Positions 58,350 to 64,000 of a stretch of 64,000 nucleotides of DNA are shown in pieces. The stretch's first letter is position 1, and every line of letters begins with the position of its first letter. Source of the DNA: Nocardiopsis prasina DSM 43845 (GTDB taxonomy: Bacteria > Actinomycetota > Actinomycetes > Streptosporangiales > Streptosporangiaceae). The position numbers and the translations under genes were made by a program. The DNA is taken from the NCBI RefSeq assembly GCF_000341265.1, contig NZ_ANAE01000110.1, positions 115,017-179,016 of the forward strand. Reading direction: 5' to 3'. The notes under the pieces were generated by a model. It did not search any database. It was not told the DNA's origin and worked only from the letters and a program-made list of their open reading frames with translations.

Positions 58350-58396
58350 CTGAAGCCTTCAGTCTGAAGCGTCAATAGGAACTCTTCAGACTGAAC
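58350..58396. promoter_or_regulatory. Overlapping CTTCAG/CTGAAG palindromes in the divergent promoter
   Basis: CTGAAG-C-CTTCAG (58350-58362), overlapping CTTCAG-T-CTGAAG (58357-58369), and TTCAG-A-CTGAA (58385-58395) lie in the 177-bp gap between the ATPase operon (start 58286) and the XRE gene (start 58464). The 27-bp spacing of the two TTCAG-N-CTGAA sites is about 2.5 helical turns. They are the likely binding sites of the XRE-DUF5753 protein. Confidence 0.7.
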
Positions 58397-58463
58397 GAAA
58401 TGTCCCGTTCCGAGAGGCCGTCATATGATCGGCTGGCCATCCATCGACGACACAGAGGCAGCC

Positions 58464-59309
58464 ATGAGCAGGGAATCGCCAACTATTCGCCGACGTCGAC
58501 TCGTGCGTGAGCTGCGGCGCATGCGTGAGGCGGCGGGGATGAGCATTGAGGAGGCTCGCCATGCTCTCGGATGGACGTCAGGGCGCCTGAACCACATGGA
58601 AGCTGGCCGATCTCGCCCAGACTCCAGCGCGCTCAAGGACTTGATGACCACCTTCGGCGTTTCCGACCCGGCCCGTCGCGAGGCAGTGCTGGAACTTGGG
58701 AAGCAGTCGAAGAAGCGTGGATGGTGGGCGAAGTTCGATGACGTCCTACCCGATGACTTCATCGGGTTCGAGGCCGAGGCCTCGGTCATCTCGACTTTTC
58801 AGCCAATCGTCATGCCGGGCCTACTCCAGACTCCCGAGTATGCCGCCCTGTCCGCAAGGGCTCGACTCGCACGTACAGAGGACGAGATTGACCGCATCGT
58901 TGCGGCCCGTATAGAGCGCCAGAAGATCCTCACCCGGGAGGACGCCCCCGAGGTGCACGCGATCATCGCAGAGGAGGCCCTCCTCCGCCTTCATCACAGC
59001 GAGCCCGAGCTGTCGCACCGCCAGATTTCGCACCTGATCGACACTGCCGAGGACCTGAACGGCGTCACCATTCAGGTGCACCCCGAGGCTGCTGGGATTT
59101 TCGCGGCAACCTCCGGGGCCTTCACGATTCTCGACTACACCAACGAGCTCGATCTCCCGATCGTGTATGTCGACACCACTGAAACCGGCGTCTACATGGA
59201 GGAACCTGAACAGGTCACGGCATACCGGAAAGTCTTCGACCACGTCAGTATGGACGCGCTGTCTAAGGCAGCATCCATCGAACTGATGAAGCAGATCATC
59301 ACCGACTAG
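58464..59309 (+). CDS. XRE-family regulator with DUF5753 (WhiJ-like)
   Basis: A 281-aa protein. The N-terminal HTH is RRRRLVRELRRMREAAGMSIEEARHALGWTSGRLNHMEAGRSRP. The DUF5753 domain begins EAEASVISTFQPIVMPGLLQTPEY and ends VYMEEPEQVTAYRKVFDHVSMDALS. Such proteins pair with DUF397 partners in WhiJ/AbaA systems that govern development and secondary metabolism. ATG 58464 was chosen; ATG 58425 (39 nt earlier) also has a possible site. Confidence 0.88.
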   Translation: MSRESPTIRRRRLVRELRRMREAAGMSIEEARHALGWTSGRLNHMEAGRSRPDSSALKDLMTTFGVSDPARREAVLELGKQSKKRGWWAKFDDVLPDDFIGFEAEASVISTFQPIVMPGLLQTPEYAALSARARLARTEDEIDRIVAARIERQKILTREDAPEVHAIIAEEALLRLHHSEPELSHRQISHLIDTAEDLNGVTIQVHPEAAGIFAATSGAFTILDYTNELDLPIVYVDTTETGVYMEEPEQVTAYRKVFDHVSMDALSKAASIELMKQIITD

Positions 59310-59318
59310 AGGCAGCAC

Positions 59319-59519
59319 ATGCATCCATCCACATCCATCACCGAGTTGGTCTTCCGCAAGTCCAGCTACAGCGCTAACGCCAGTGACTGCGTCGAGGTTG
59401 CCGAAACCAAGAACGCGTACGCCGTCCGCGACACGAAGAATCGCGAAGCTGGACACCTGGCCTTCGCTCACGGGGAGTGGTCAGCAGCTCTGCTTGCGGC
59501 AGTGCGCACCACTGGCTGA
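59319..59519 (+). CDS. DUF397 protein, copy 1
   Basis: A 66-aa protein: VFRKSSYSANASDCVEVAE...AYAVRDTKNREAGHLAFAHGEW, the DUF397 signature (K-S-S-Y-S ... DCVEVA ... VRDSK). It starts 9 bp after the XRE gene and is co-transcribed; it is presumed to bind the DUF5753 protein and change its DNA binding. Followed by a terminator-like hairpin. Confidence 0.9.
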   Translation: MHPSTSITELVFRKSSYSANASDCVEVAETKNAYAVRDTKNREAGHLAFAHGEWSAALLAAVRTTG

Positions 59520-59532
59520 TCTGGACAGGGGC

Positions 59533-59563
59533 GAAGGGCCCGCACCGTCAGGTGGGGCCCTTC
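59533..59563 (+). terminator. Hairpin with T-run after DUF397 copy 1
   Basis: gaagggcccgcacc pairs with ggtggggcccttc (one bulge) around gtca, followed by ttt. It separates the XRE-DUF397 pair from the later DUF397 genes. Confidence 0.65.
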
Positions 59564-59727
59564 TTTGCACCCGTCCCGCGTTCACTCCCCGCTGTCTATG
59601 GGGATGCAGGCGCGATGTCCGCAGCAGGACACGGTCCGGGGCGTTTTCCTCTGCACACGAGGTGTAGCCGTGGGCAGAACCGTGCATGAGTCAGTCACTG
59701 CCCCCACCCCCAGCGGAGGTTACGACG

Positions 59728-59916
59728 ATGCACCCCCACACCGACGAACTCACCTTCCACAAGTCCAGCTACAGCGCGACCCAGAACGACTGCGTCGAGG
59801 TCGCGGACCTCCCCACCGGCGCCGCCGTCCGTGACACCCAGAACAGGGAACGCGGTCACTTGGCGTTCGAGTCGTCGGAGTGGGCGGCCTTGCTCTCCAC
59901 CACCCGCACTGGATGA
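59728..59916 (+). CDS. DUF397 protein, copy 2
   Basis: A 62-aa protein: LTFHKSSYSATQNDCVEVADLPTGAAVRDTQNRERGHLAFESSEW. ATG 59728 follows GGAGGTTACGACG. It is separated from copy 1 by a terminator, so it may have its own promoter. Likely a partner or decoy of the XRE-DUF5753 regulator. Confidence 0.88.
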   Translation: MHPHTDELTFHKSSYSATQNDCVEVADLPTGAAVRDTQNRERGHLAFESSEWAALLSTTRTG

Positions 59917-59965
59917 AGAGCGGACGTGCCGTGTCCCAGAGATGATCACCCGATAGGAAGTGCCG

Positions 59966-60151
59966 ATGCACTCATTCCCCGCTGAGGCCTCCTGGCGCAC
60001 TTCGTCCTACACGCAGCAGCAGAACTGCGTTGAGGTCGCTGACACGCCGAGGCTGTCTGCTGTCCGAGACACCAAGAATCACCAGCAGGGTCACCTGGCG
60101 TTCGCGTCGCCGGAGTGGCGCGCGTTCCTCGCCGGAGTTCGACTCAACTGA
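59966..60151 (+). CDS. DUF397 protein, copy 3
   Basis: A 61-aa protein: AEASWRTSSYTQQQNCVEVADTPRLSAVRDTKNHQQGHLAFASPEWRAFL. ATG 59966 follows AGGAAGTGCCG; GTG 59960 is an alternative. It diverges more from copies 1 and 2, e.g. TSSY for KSSY. It lies 49 bp after copy 2 and just before a decayed region. Confidence 0.85.
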   Translation: MHSFPAEASWRTSSYTQQQNCVEVADTPRLSAVRDTKNHQQGHLAFASPEWRAFLAGVRLN

Positions 60152-60254
60152 CCCGAGGCTTTCCGCAGAACCCCGGATCTCACCTGGGGTCCTGCCTGAA
60201 CTCCTCCATGCCACGCCAACCCGAGGGCCAGCTTCGAGGAACCTCACAACCCCC

Positions 60255-60299
60255 AGGACGCGGGCCTCGACCTCCGGGTCCAGGCCCACCCTGGGACGG
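60255..60299. repeat. 45-bp direct repeat, copy 1 (partner at 63776-63820)
   Basis: This segment matches 63776-63820 at 43 of 45 positions, in the same orientation. At the second site it is the 3' end of the epimerase-like gene (PRVGLDPEVEARVL). Here the frame has no stop in the same place, so it is a detached gene tail. Confidence 0.8.
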
Positions 60300-60319
60300 G
60301 CTCGCAGCCACCGCCGACG

Positions 60320-60496
60320 GCGGCACGCTCGTGCTCCCGTGGCCTGGTGCGGTCCAGCATCGACGCCCCGCTCGCCCACGAATTGCCGTCCGGTGAGCCG
60401 ACCGAGGGGGCTTCCCTCCGGGCGGACGTGGACGACGACCGGGAGCGGCTCACCTTGACCACCCGTCACGCGGACGAACCGGACCTGGAGGCCTGA
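60320..60496 (+). pseudogene. Remnant of a clpB 3' end
   Basis: The frame ending at TGA 60494-60496 reads RGLVRSSIDAPLAHELPSGE and ...RADVDDDRERLTLTT. This aligns with the ClpB C-terminus of this window ([34 protein letters not shown]), including matching DNA over about 50 bp. No upstream ClpB domains are present. A hairpin follows 45 bp later, as after the intact clpB. It is debris of a second clpB, or a copy of the resident one. Confidence 0.75.
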
Positions 60497-60540
60497 CCGG
60501 ATCCGGCCAGGGGGAACCGAAGAGGAGAACATCACCGCAG

Positions 60541-60574
60541 GTGGGGGCCGTGTCCGAGGGGACACGGCCCCCAC
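60541..60574. terminator. 15-bp hairpin after the clpB remnant
   Basis: gtgggggccgtgtcc (60541-60555) and ggacacggcccccac (60560-60574) pair perfectly with loop gagg. It probably belonged to the lost clpB gene and now insulates the SapA cluster. Confidence 0.7.
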
Positions 60575-60693
60575 TCGTACGCCATCCGAAGCCGGAGGAA
60601 AGCGGGTTCGAAGTCGGCTCGAAGCCGCGGCTGCCACCATCCCTCCCGAGCCCGTTCGTTGCGGGCTCGGGAACACAAGGAGCGAACACCCAC

Positions 60694-61116
60694 ATGATCA
60701 AGAACCTCCGGTCGGTCATGCTGCTCTCGGCGGCCCTCACGCTGGGGTCCGCGGCCATGGCGACGCCAGCCACCGCCGCAGACTCCCCCATCGTGGCCTA
60801 CAACGGCGTCTGCGGCAGCGGCTACAACGTTGTCAACCACGCCAACATCGGAAACAAGGGCACCGTCTTCCTGACCTACAACTCCTCCAACGGCAACAAC
60901 TGCGCCGTCACCGTGCGCAAGGGGTCGGGCTCGGCCATTCAGATGGTCGTCGGGCTGAAGCGGACCAGCGACTCCCCGAGCCAGGCCGTCCAGGACGAGG
61001 GCAACTACACCAGCTACGCCGGACCGGTCTACCGCCAGGCAGCCGGGCAGTGCGTCGACTGGTACGGGAACATCACCGGCACCAACGTGAACCGCAACGG
61101 CACCAACTGCGGCTGA
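60694..61116 (+). CDS. SapA-like secreted protein, copy A
   Basis: A 140-aa protein. Signal peptide to about residue 29 (ATAA-D); mature part CGSGYNVVNHANIGNKGTVF, NSSNGNNC, GQCVDWYG and NRNGTNCG. ATG 60694 follows AAGGAG; the frame extends upstream without support. First of three tandem copies. Confidence 0.82.
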   Translation: MIKNLRSVMLLSAALTLGSAAMATPATAADSPIVAYNGVCGSGYNVVNHANIGNKGTVFLTYNSSNGNNCAVTVRKGSGSAIQMVVGLKRTSDSPSQAVQDEGNYTSYAGPVYRQAAGQCVDWYGNITGTNVNRNGTNCG

Positions 61117-61172
61117 TCCACGCCCCCGCGCCGCGACGGGCGGCGCACGGACGCACGACGGGAAGAGCCATA

Positions 61173-61583
61173 ATGCACGTTCTGAAGAAGGCCACCGCAG
61201 TCGCCGCCGCTGCCTGCATCGCCGCCGCGAGCATGGTCGCCACCGCGACCCCCGCATCCGCCGCCACCTACGGCGCCCAGTGCGGCAGTGGCTACACGGT
61301 CATCAACAAGATCGAGTTCCCGAACAACCGCGGGACGACGTTCCTCACCTACAACTCCTCCAACGGCAACAACTGCGTCGTGACCGTGCGCACCACACCG
61401 GGCGCCGCCGCTCCCATGGACGCGTTCATCAAACTGTCCTCCTCCTCCACGTGGAAGCGGGACAAGGGCAACTACACCACCTACGCGGGACCCGTCTACG
61501 TGTCGGCTCCCGCCACGTGCATCGACTGGGGCGGCACCATCGGCACGGCGACGATCGAGAGCCCGGACCACCACTGCGGCTGA
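61173..61583 (+). CDS. SapA-like secreted protein, copy B
   Basis: A 136-aa protein: signal peptide MHVLKKATAVAAAACIAAAS ... ATPASA-A; mature part QCGSGYTVINKIEFPNNRGT, NSSNGNNC, TCIDWGGTIG and a C-terminal HHCG. ATG 61173 follows GGGAAG. The signal peptide carries an extra Cys. 56 bp after copy A. Confidence 0.82.
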   Translation: MHVLKKATAVAAAACIAAASMVATATPASAATYGAQCGSGYTVINKIEFPNNRGTTFLTYNSSNGNNCVVTVRTTPGAAAPMDAFIKLSSSSTWKRDKGNYTTYAGPVYVSAPATCIDWGGTIGTATIESPDHHCG

Positions 61584-61635
61584 ACCTCGATCCTCCTCAC
61601 CTTTCCCGTACTCACCGAGACACCAGGGGAGATCC

Positions 61636-62064
61636 ATGAAGAACGCCCTCAGGAAGACCGCAGCTGTCGCACTGGCGTTGGGAATCAGCGTCAGCGGAGT
61701 TTTCGCCACCGCCGCCCCGGCCTCCGCCGCCTCCGCCATCGCCACCTACGGAAACGAGTGCGGCAGCGGCTACAAGGTCGTCAACCACAGGAACATCGGC
61801 AGCAAGGGCACGGTCTTTCTGACCTACAACTCCTCCAACGGCAACAACTGCGTCGTGACGAAGCGGGTCAGCACCGGCACCGCCGTCCTCATGGAGGCGG
61901 GCCTGAAGATCGGCTCGTCGGGCAACCACTACGACAAGTACGAGGCCGGGCACTTCACCAGCTACGCCGGACCGATCTACCTGAGCGCGGCCGGCAAGTG
62001 CGTGAGCTGGATGGGGCGCATCTCGGGCACCGAGGGCAAGGCCACGGACACCAACTGCGGCTGA
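61636..62064 (+). CDS. SapA-like secreted protein, copy C
   Basis: A 142-aa protein: signal peptide to ASA-A (about 31); mature part ECGSGYKVVNHRNIGSKGTV, NSSNGNNC, KCVSWMGRISG and TDTNCG. WMGR replaces the DWGG of other copies. ATG 61636 follows GGGGAGATCC. Last of the tandem set; a hairpin with T-run follows. Confidence 0.82.
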   Translation: MKNALRKTAAVALALGISVSGVFATAAPASAASAIATYGNECGSGYKVVNHRNIGSKGTVFLTYNSSNGNNCVVTKRVSTGTAVLMEAGLKIGSSGNHYDKYEAGHFTSYAGPIYLSAAGKCVSWMGRISGTEGKATDTNCG

Positions 62065-62077
62065 TCCACACGGGGGC

Positions 62078-62109
62078 GGGCGGCACGGGGAACGTTCACC
62101 GCGCCGCCC
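62078..62109 (+). terminator. Hairpin with T-run after the SapA cluster
   Basis: gggcggc (62078-62084) and gccgccc (62103-62109) pair, followed by TTTT. It separates the SapA copies from the SARP gene. Confidence 0.65.
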
Positions 62110-62295
62110 TTTTCCTGGGCTGACTCGTACATATCATCTGAAATAGATGCCAAAGTTTCAGAATGTGATTCACGCGCCCTGGCCAATCTCGGACAATACC
62201 CTTCTTCATCCGAATATCCCTGGACTCGTTGATTCGCCTGACCTAAGCTCCGCTGTGACCGAAGGCAGAAATCTGCGGTCAAGGGAGGCAATCGG

Positions 62296-63756
62296 TTGGA
62301 AAGCAACCTTTCCAGTATCCGGTATCGGCTGCTGGGCCCGGTAGAGGTCCTCATCGGGGAAGGAAACGTGGACATCGGCGGGCGAAAGCGCCGTACGGTG
62401 CTCGCGGCCCTGCTACTCCAGCCGAACACCGTGGTGCCCGACGAACGGCTCATCGACCTGGTCTGGGGCGAGGATCCGCCGCGCAGCGCGCGTTCCCAGA
62501 TCCACGGCCACGTGCACGAGCTACGCAAACGCCTGGGAGCGGACACCATCGCCCGCGAGAGCTTCGGATACCGCATCCTCGTCGGGGCGGAGACGGTCGA
62601 CGTGGATCTGTTCGAACGCCTCCTCGACCAGGCCAGGGCGAGCCACGCCTCGGGACGGCTCGACGACGCGGCCCGGGCCCTGCGCGCGGCGGTCTCACTC
62701 TGGACCGCGCCCGCGCTCAGCGGTGTCGAGCCGGCACTGGTCACCCACGCGCGACCCGCGTTGGAGGAGGAACGCCTGAACGCGATCGAGGAGCTGTACG
62801 AGGTGGAGGTCGAGCGGGGCCGCACCCTCGACGCCCTACCCAAACTGCGCGGTCTGTGCGCGGAACACCCGACCAGGGAACGTTTCGCGGGGCTGCTCAT
62901 GTCCGCTCTGCACTCCTGCGGTCGCGTGGGAGAGGCCCTGGAGGTCTACGCGGACCTGCGCGACCTGCTCCGGGTCCGCATGGGGATCGAACCCGGCGCG
63001 CCGATCCAACGCCTCCACAGGGAACTCACCGCGACCAGAGGTGCGGTGACCAGTCGCGCGGAGGACCCCCCGGGCCAACGCGCCGGGACCCCGACCCGAG
63101 TACGACCCGCCGAACTGCCCCGCTGCGCCCACGGCATCGTGGGCCGGGCCTCGGAACTCGGCGCGCTCAACGCCGAACTGAACGGAGGCCCCTCCCCCCT
63201 CCTCCTCGTCACCGGGGTCGCCGGGGTCGGGAAGACCACGCTCGCCGCCCACTGGGGCCACGAGACCCGGGACCAGTTCCCCGACGGACAGCTGTACGTG
63301 GACCTGGACGGATCCGGCCGCCGCGGAGGGCCGGTCGACCCCGACGACGCGCTCCGTCAGCTCCTGCGCAGCCTGGGTACCGACCCCCACCATCTGCCCG
63401 GCGGCTCTCCTGACCTCGCCAACCTCTTCCGCTCGATCACCGCGGACCTGCGCCTGTTGGTCCTCCTCGACGACGCCGCCTCCGCCGAACAGGTCTCGCC
63501 GTTACTACCGGGCGGCCGGAGCAGCACCGTCCTCGTGACCAGCCGACACGAACTGGTGTCGATGGTCGCGCTGTTCGACGCCCGCCGTGTCCACCTCAAC
63601 GTGCTGTCGGAGAAGTCGTCCATCGAGCTGCTCCTGCTCGTCGCGGGCCCGGAGAGACTGGCCGCGGAACGCGAGTCGAACGAAGGCATCGTCGACCACT
63701 GCGGGCGACTGCCCCTCGCCCTACGCATGGCGGCCGCCCGCATGGGCTCCGCCTGA
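62296..63756 (+). CDS. SARP-family transcriptional activator, truncated after NB-ARC core
   Basis: A 486-aa protein: OmpR-like winged helix (RLLGPVEVL...RSQIHGHVHELRKRLG), BTAD (about 100-245), then an NB-ARC start with LVTGVAGVGKTTLAAHW (Walker A), LLVLLDDAASAEQV (Walker B) and LPLALRMAAARMGSA (GLPL) at the very end. AfsR-type proteins continue with a WHD and TPRs; here the stop follows GLPL, so it is shortened. TTG 62296 is the best start, with GGGAGG 7 nt upstream. SARPs activate antibiotic or developmental genes. The 230 bp upstream are unusually AT-rich, with palindromes CATCT-N5-AGATG (62135) and GCAGA-N2-TCTGC (62265). Confidence 0.8.
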   Translation: MESNLSSIRYRLLGPVEVLIGEGNVDIGGRKRRTVLAALLLQPNTVVPDERLIDLVWGEDPPRSARSQIHGHVHELRKRLGADTIARESFGYRILVGAETVDVDLFERLLDQARASHASGRLDDAARALRAAVSLWTAPALSGVEPALVTHARPALEEERLNAIEELYEVEVERGRTLDALPKLRGLCAEHPTRERFAGLLMSALHSCGRVGEALEVYADLRDLLRVRMGIEPGAPIQRLHRELTATRGAVTSRAEDPPGQRAGTPTRVRPAELPRCAHGIVGRASELGALNAELNGGPSPLLLVTGVAGVGKTTLAAHWGHETRDQFPDGQLYVDLDGSGRRGGPVDPDDALRQLLRSLGTDPHHLPGGSPDLANLFRSITADLRLLVLLDDAASAEQVSPLLPGGRSSTVLVTSRHELVSMVALFDARRVHLNVLSEKSSIELLLLVAGPERLAAERESNEGIVDHCGRLPLALRMAAARMGSA

Positions 63757-63765
63757 GGGGTCGGG

Positions 63766-64000
63766 TCAGCGGCTGAGGACCCGGGCCTCGACCTCCGGGT
63801 CCAGGCCCACCCGGGGACGGTCCGGGCGCTGCTCCGCCTCCCCGCCCACGGACTCCAGCCACGCCCACGTGTCCGCGACGGTCTCCTCCACCGGACGACA
63901 GCGCAGCCCCGTCGCGAGCGCGCGATCGACGTTCCCCTGGTGCAGGAACCCGTGCAGCTCCCCCGGCGGCAGCCACATCGGCAGGTCCCCCCCCCGGGCG
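63766..64000 (-). CDS. NAD-dependent epimerase/reductase-like protein, C-terminal part, cut by window edge
   Basis: An open frame enters from the right edge and ends at 63766: LPMWLPPGELHGFLHQGNVDRALATGLRCRPVEETVADTWAWLESVGGE...PRVGLDPEVEARVLSR. RALATGLRCRPVEETVADTWAW is the C-terminal pattern of SDR-type epimerases related to NAD-binding Rossmann reductases. Its last 15 codons are the repeat shared with 60255-60299. Confidence 0.7.
   Translation of the reverse strand, partial: ARGGDLPMWLPPGELHGFLHQGNVDRALATGLRCRPVEETVADTWAWLESVGGEAEQRPDRPRVGLDPEVEARVLSR
63776..63820. repeat. 45-bp direct repeat, copy 2 (partner at 60255-60299)
   Basis: This is the intact, in-gene copy, covering the 3' end of the epimerase-like gene. 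It matches 60255-60299 at 43 of 45 positions in direct orientation. Together the copies bracket 3.5 kb. Confidence 0.8.

Noticed and set aside
60170..60490. Real gene in the gap after the third DUF397
   Set aside because: The coding signal is explained by the clpB remnant and the epimerase tail; no start or ribosome site exists.

Overview
The window is a high-GC actinobacterial chromosome segment. The dnaK-grpE-dnaJ-hspR-clpB heat-shock block with a HAIR operator, the SapA-like (spore-associated) secreted proteins, the XRE/DUF5753 plus DUF397 regulators and the many GTG starts fit a filamentous actinomycete. Nocardiopsis or a close relative is my best guess; this is inferred from gene content and was not searched. 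I see no rRNA, tRNA, CRISPR array, insertion sequence or phage module.

Layout. 0-0.3 kb: 5' end of a methylmalonyl-CoA mutase small-subunit gene. 0.5-18.5 kb: a type VII secretion-like locus. On the minus strand it has a 1,664-aa protein with an N-terminal WXG/T7SS-signal-like helical region, two or three small helical partners, a 1,466-aa three-ATPase EccC/EssC-like motor with an N-terminal ubiquitin/FHA-like region, a membrane Ser/Thr kinase and a SapA-like secreted protein. A LysM-type membrane protein diverges from it, and a PQQ-like lipoprotein with a small membrane protein lies beyond. No EccB, EccD, EccE or mycosin is present. 18.6-33.6 kb: housekeeping and accessory genes (YigZ, SodC-like, YidC2 with a DUF6412-like partner, D-aminoacylase/PfkB kinase/RidA, methyltransferase, TetR/MFS pair, GNAT, DivIVA-like coiled coil, gamma-carbonic anhydrase). 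33.7-39.9 kb: an ABC-2 exporter followed by a fused double DesK-type histidine kinase without a response regulator, then a TetR gene. 40-50 kb: FadF-like Fe-S oxidoreductase and the dnaK operon through clpB.

50-64 kb: VOC protein, TetR/SDR pair with repeated operators, and an arsenic island (arsC, acr3, arsR and divergent arsI). Next is a WhiJ/AbaA-type regulatory locus, with one XRE-DUF5753 protein, three DUF397 proteins and a divergent operon carrying two RsbW-like ATPases, around a cluster of CTTCAG/CTGAAG palindromes. A decayed stretch then holds a clpB 3' remnant and a duplicated epimerase tail. The window ends with three tandem SapA-like genes, a SARP regulator that starts with TTG and stops just after its NB-ARC core, and the 3' end of an epimerase-like gene.

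The strongest candidates for something undescribed are the T7SS-like locus with its giant beta-repeat protein, the double histidine kinase whose first half lacks its phospho-acceptor His, the double-ATPase/DUF397 locus with palindromic operators, and the repeat-flanked SapA/SARP segment.
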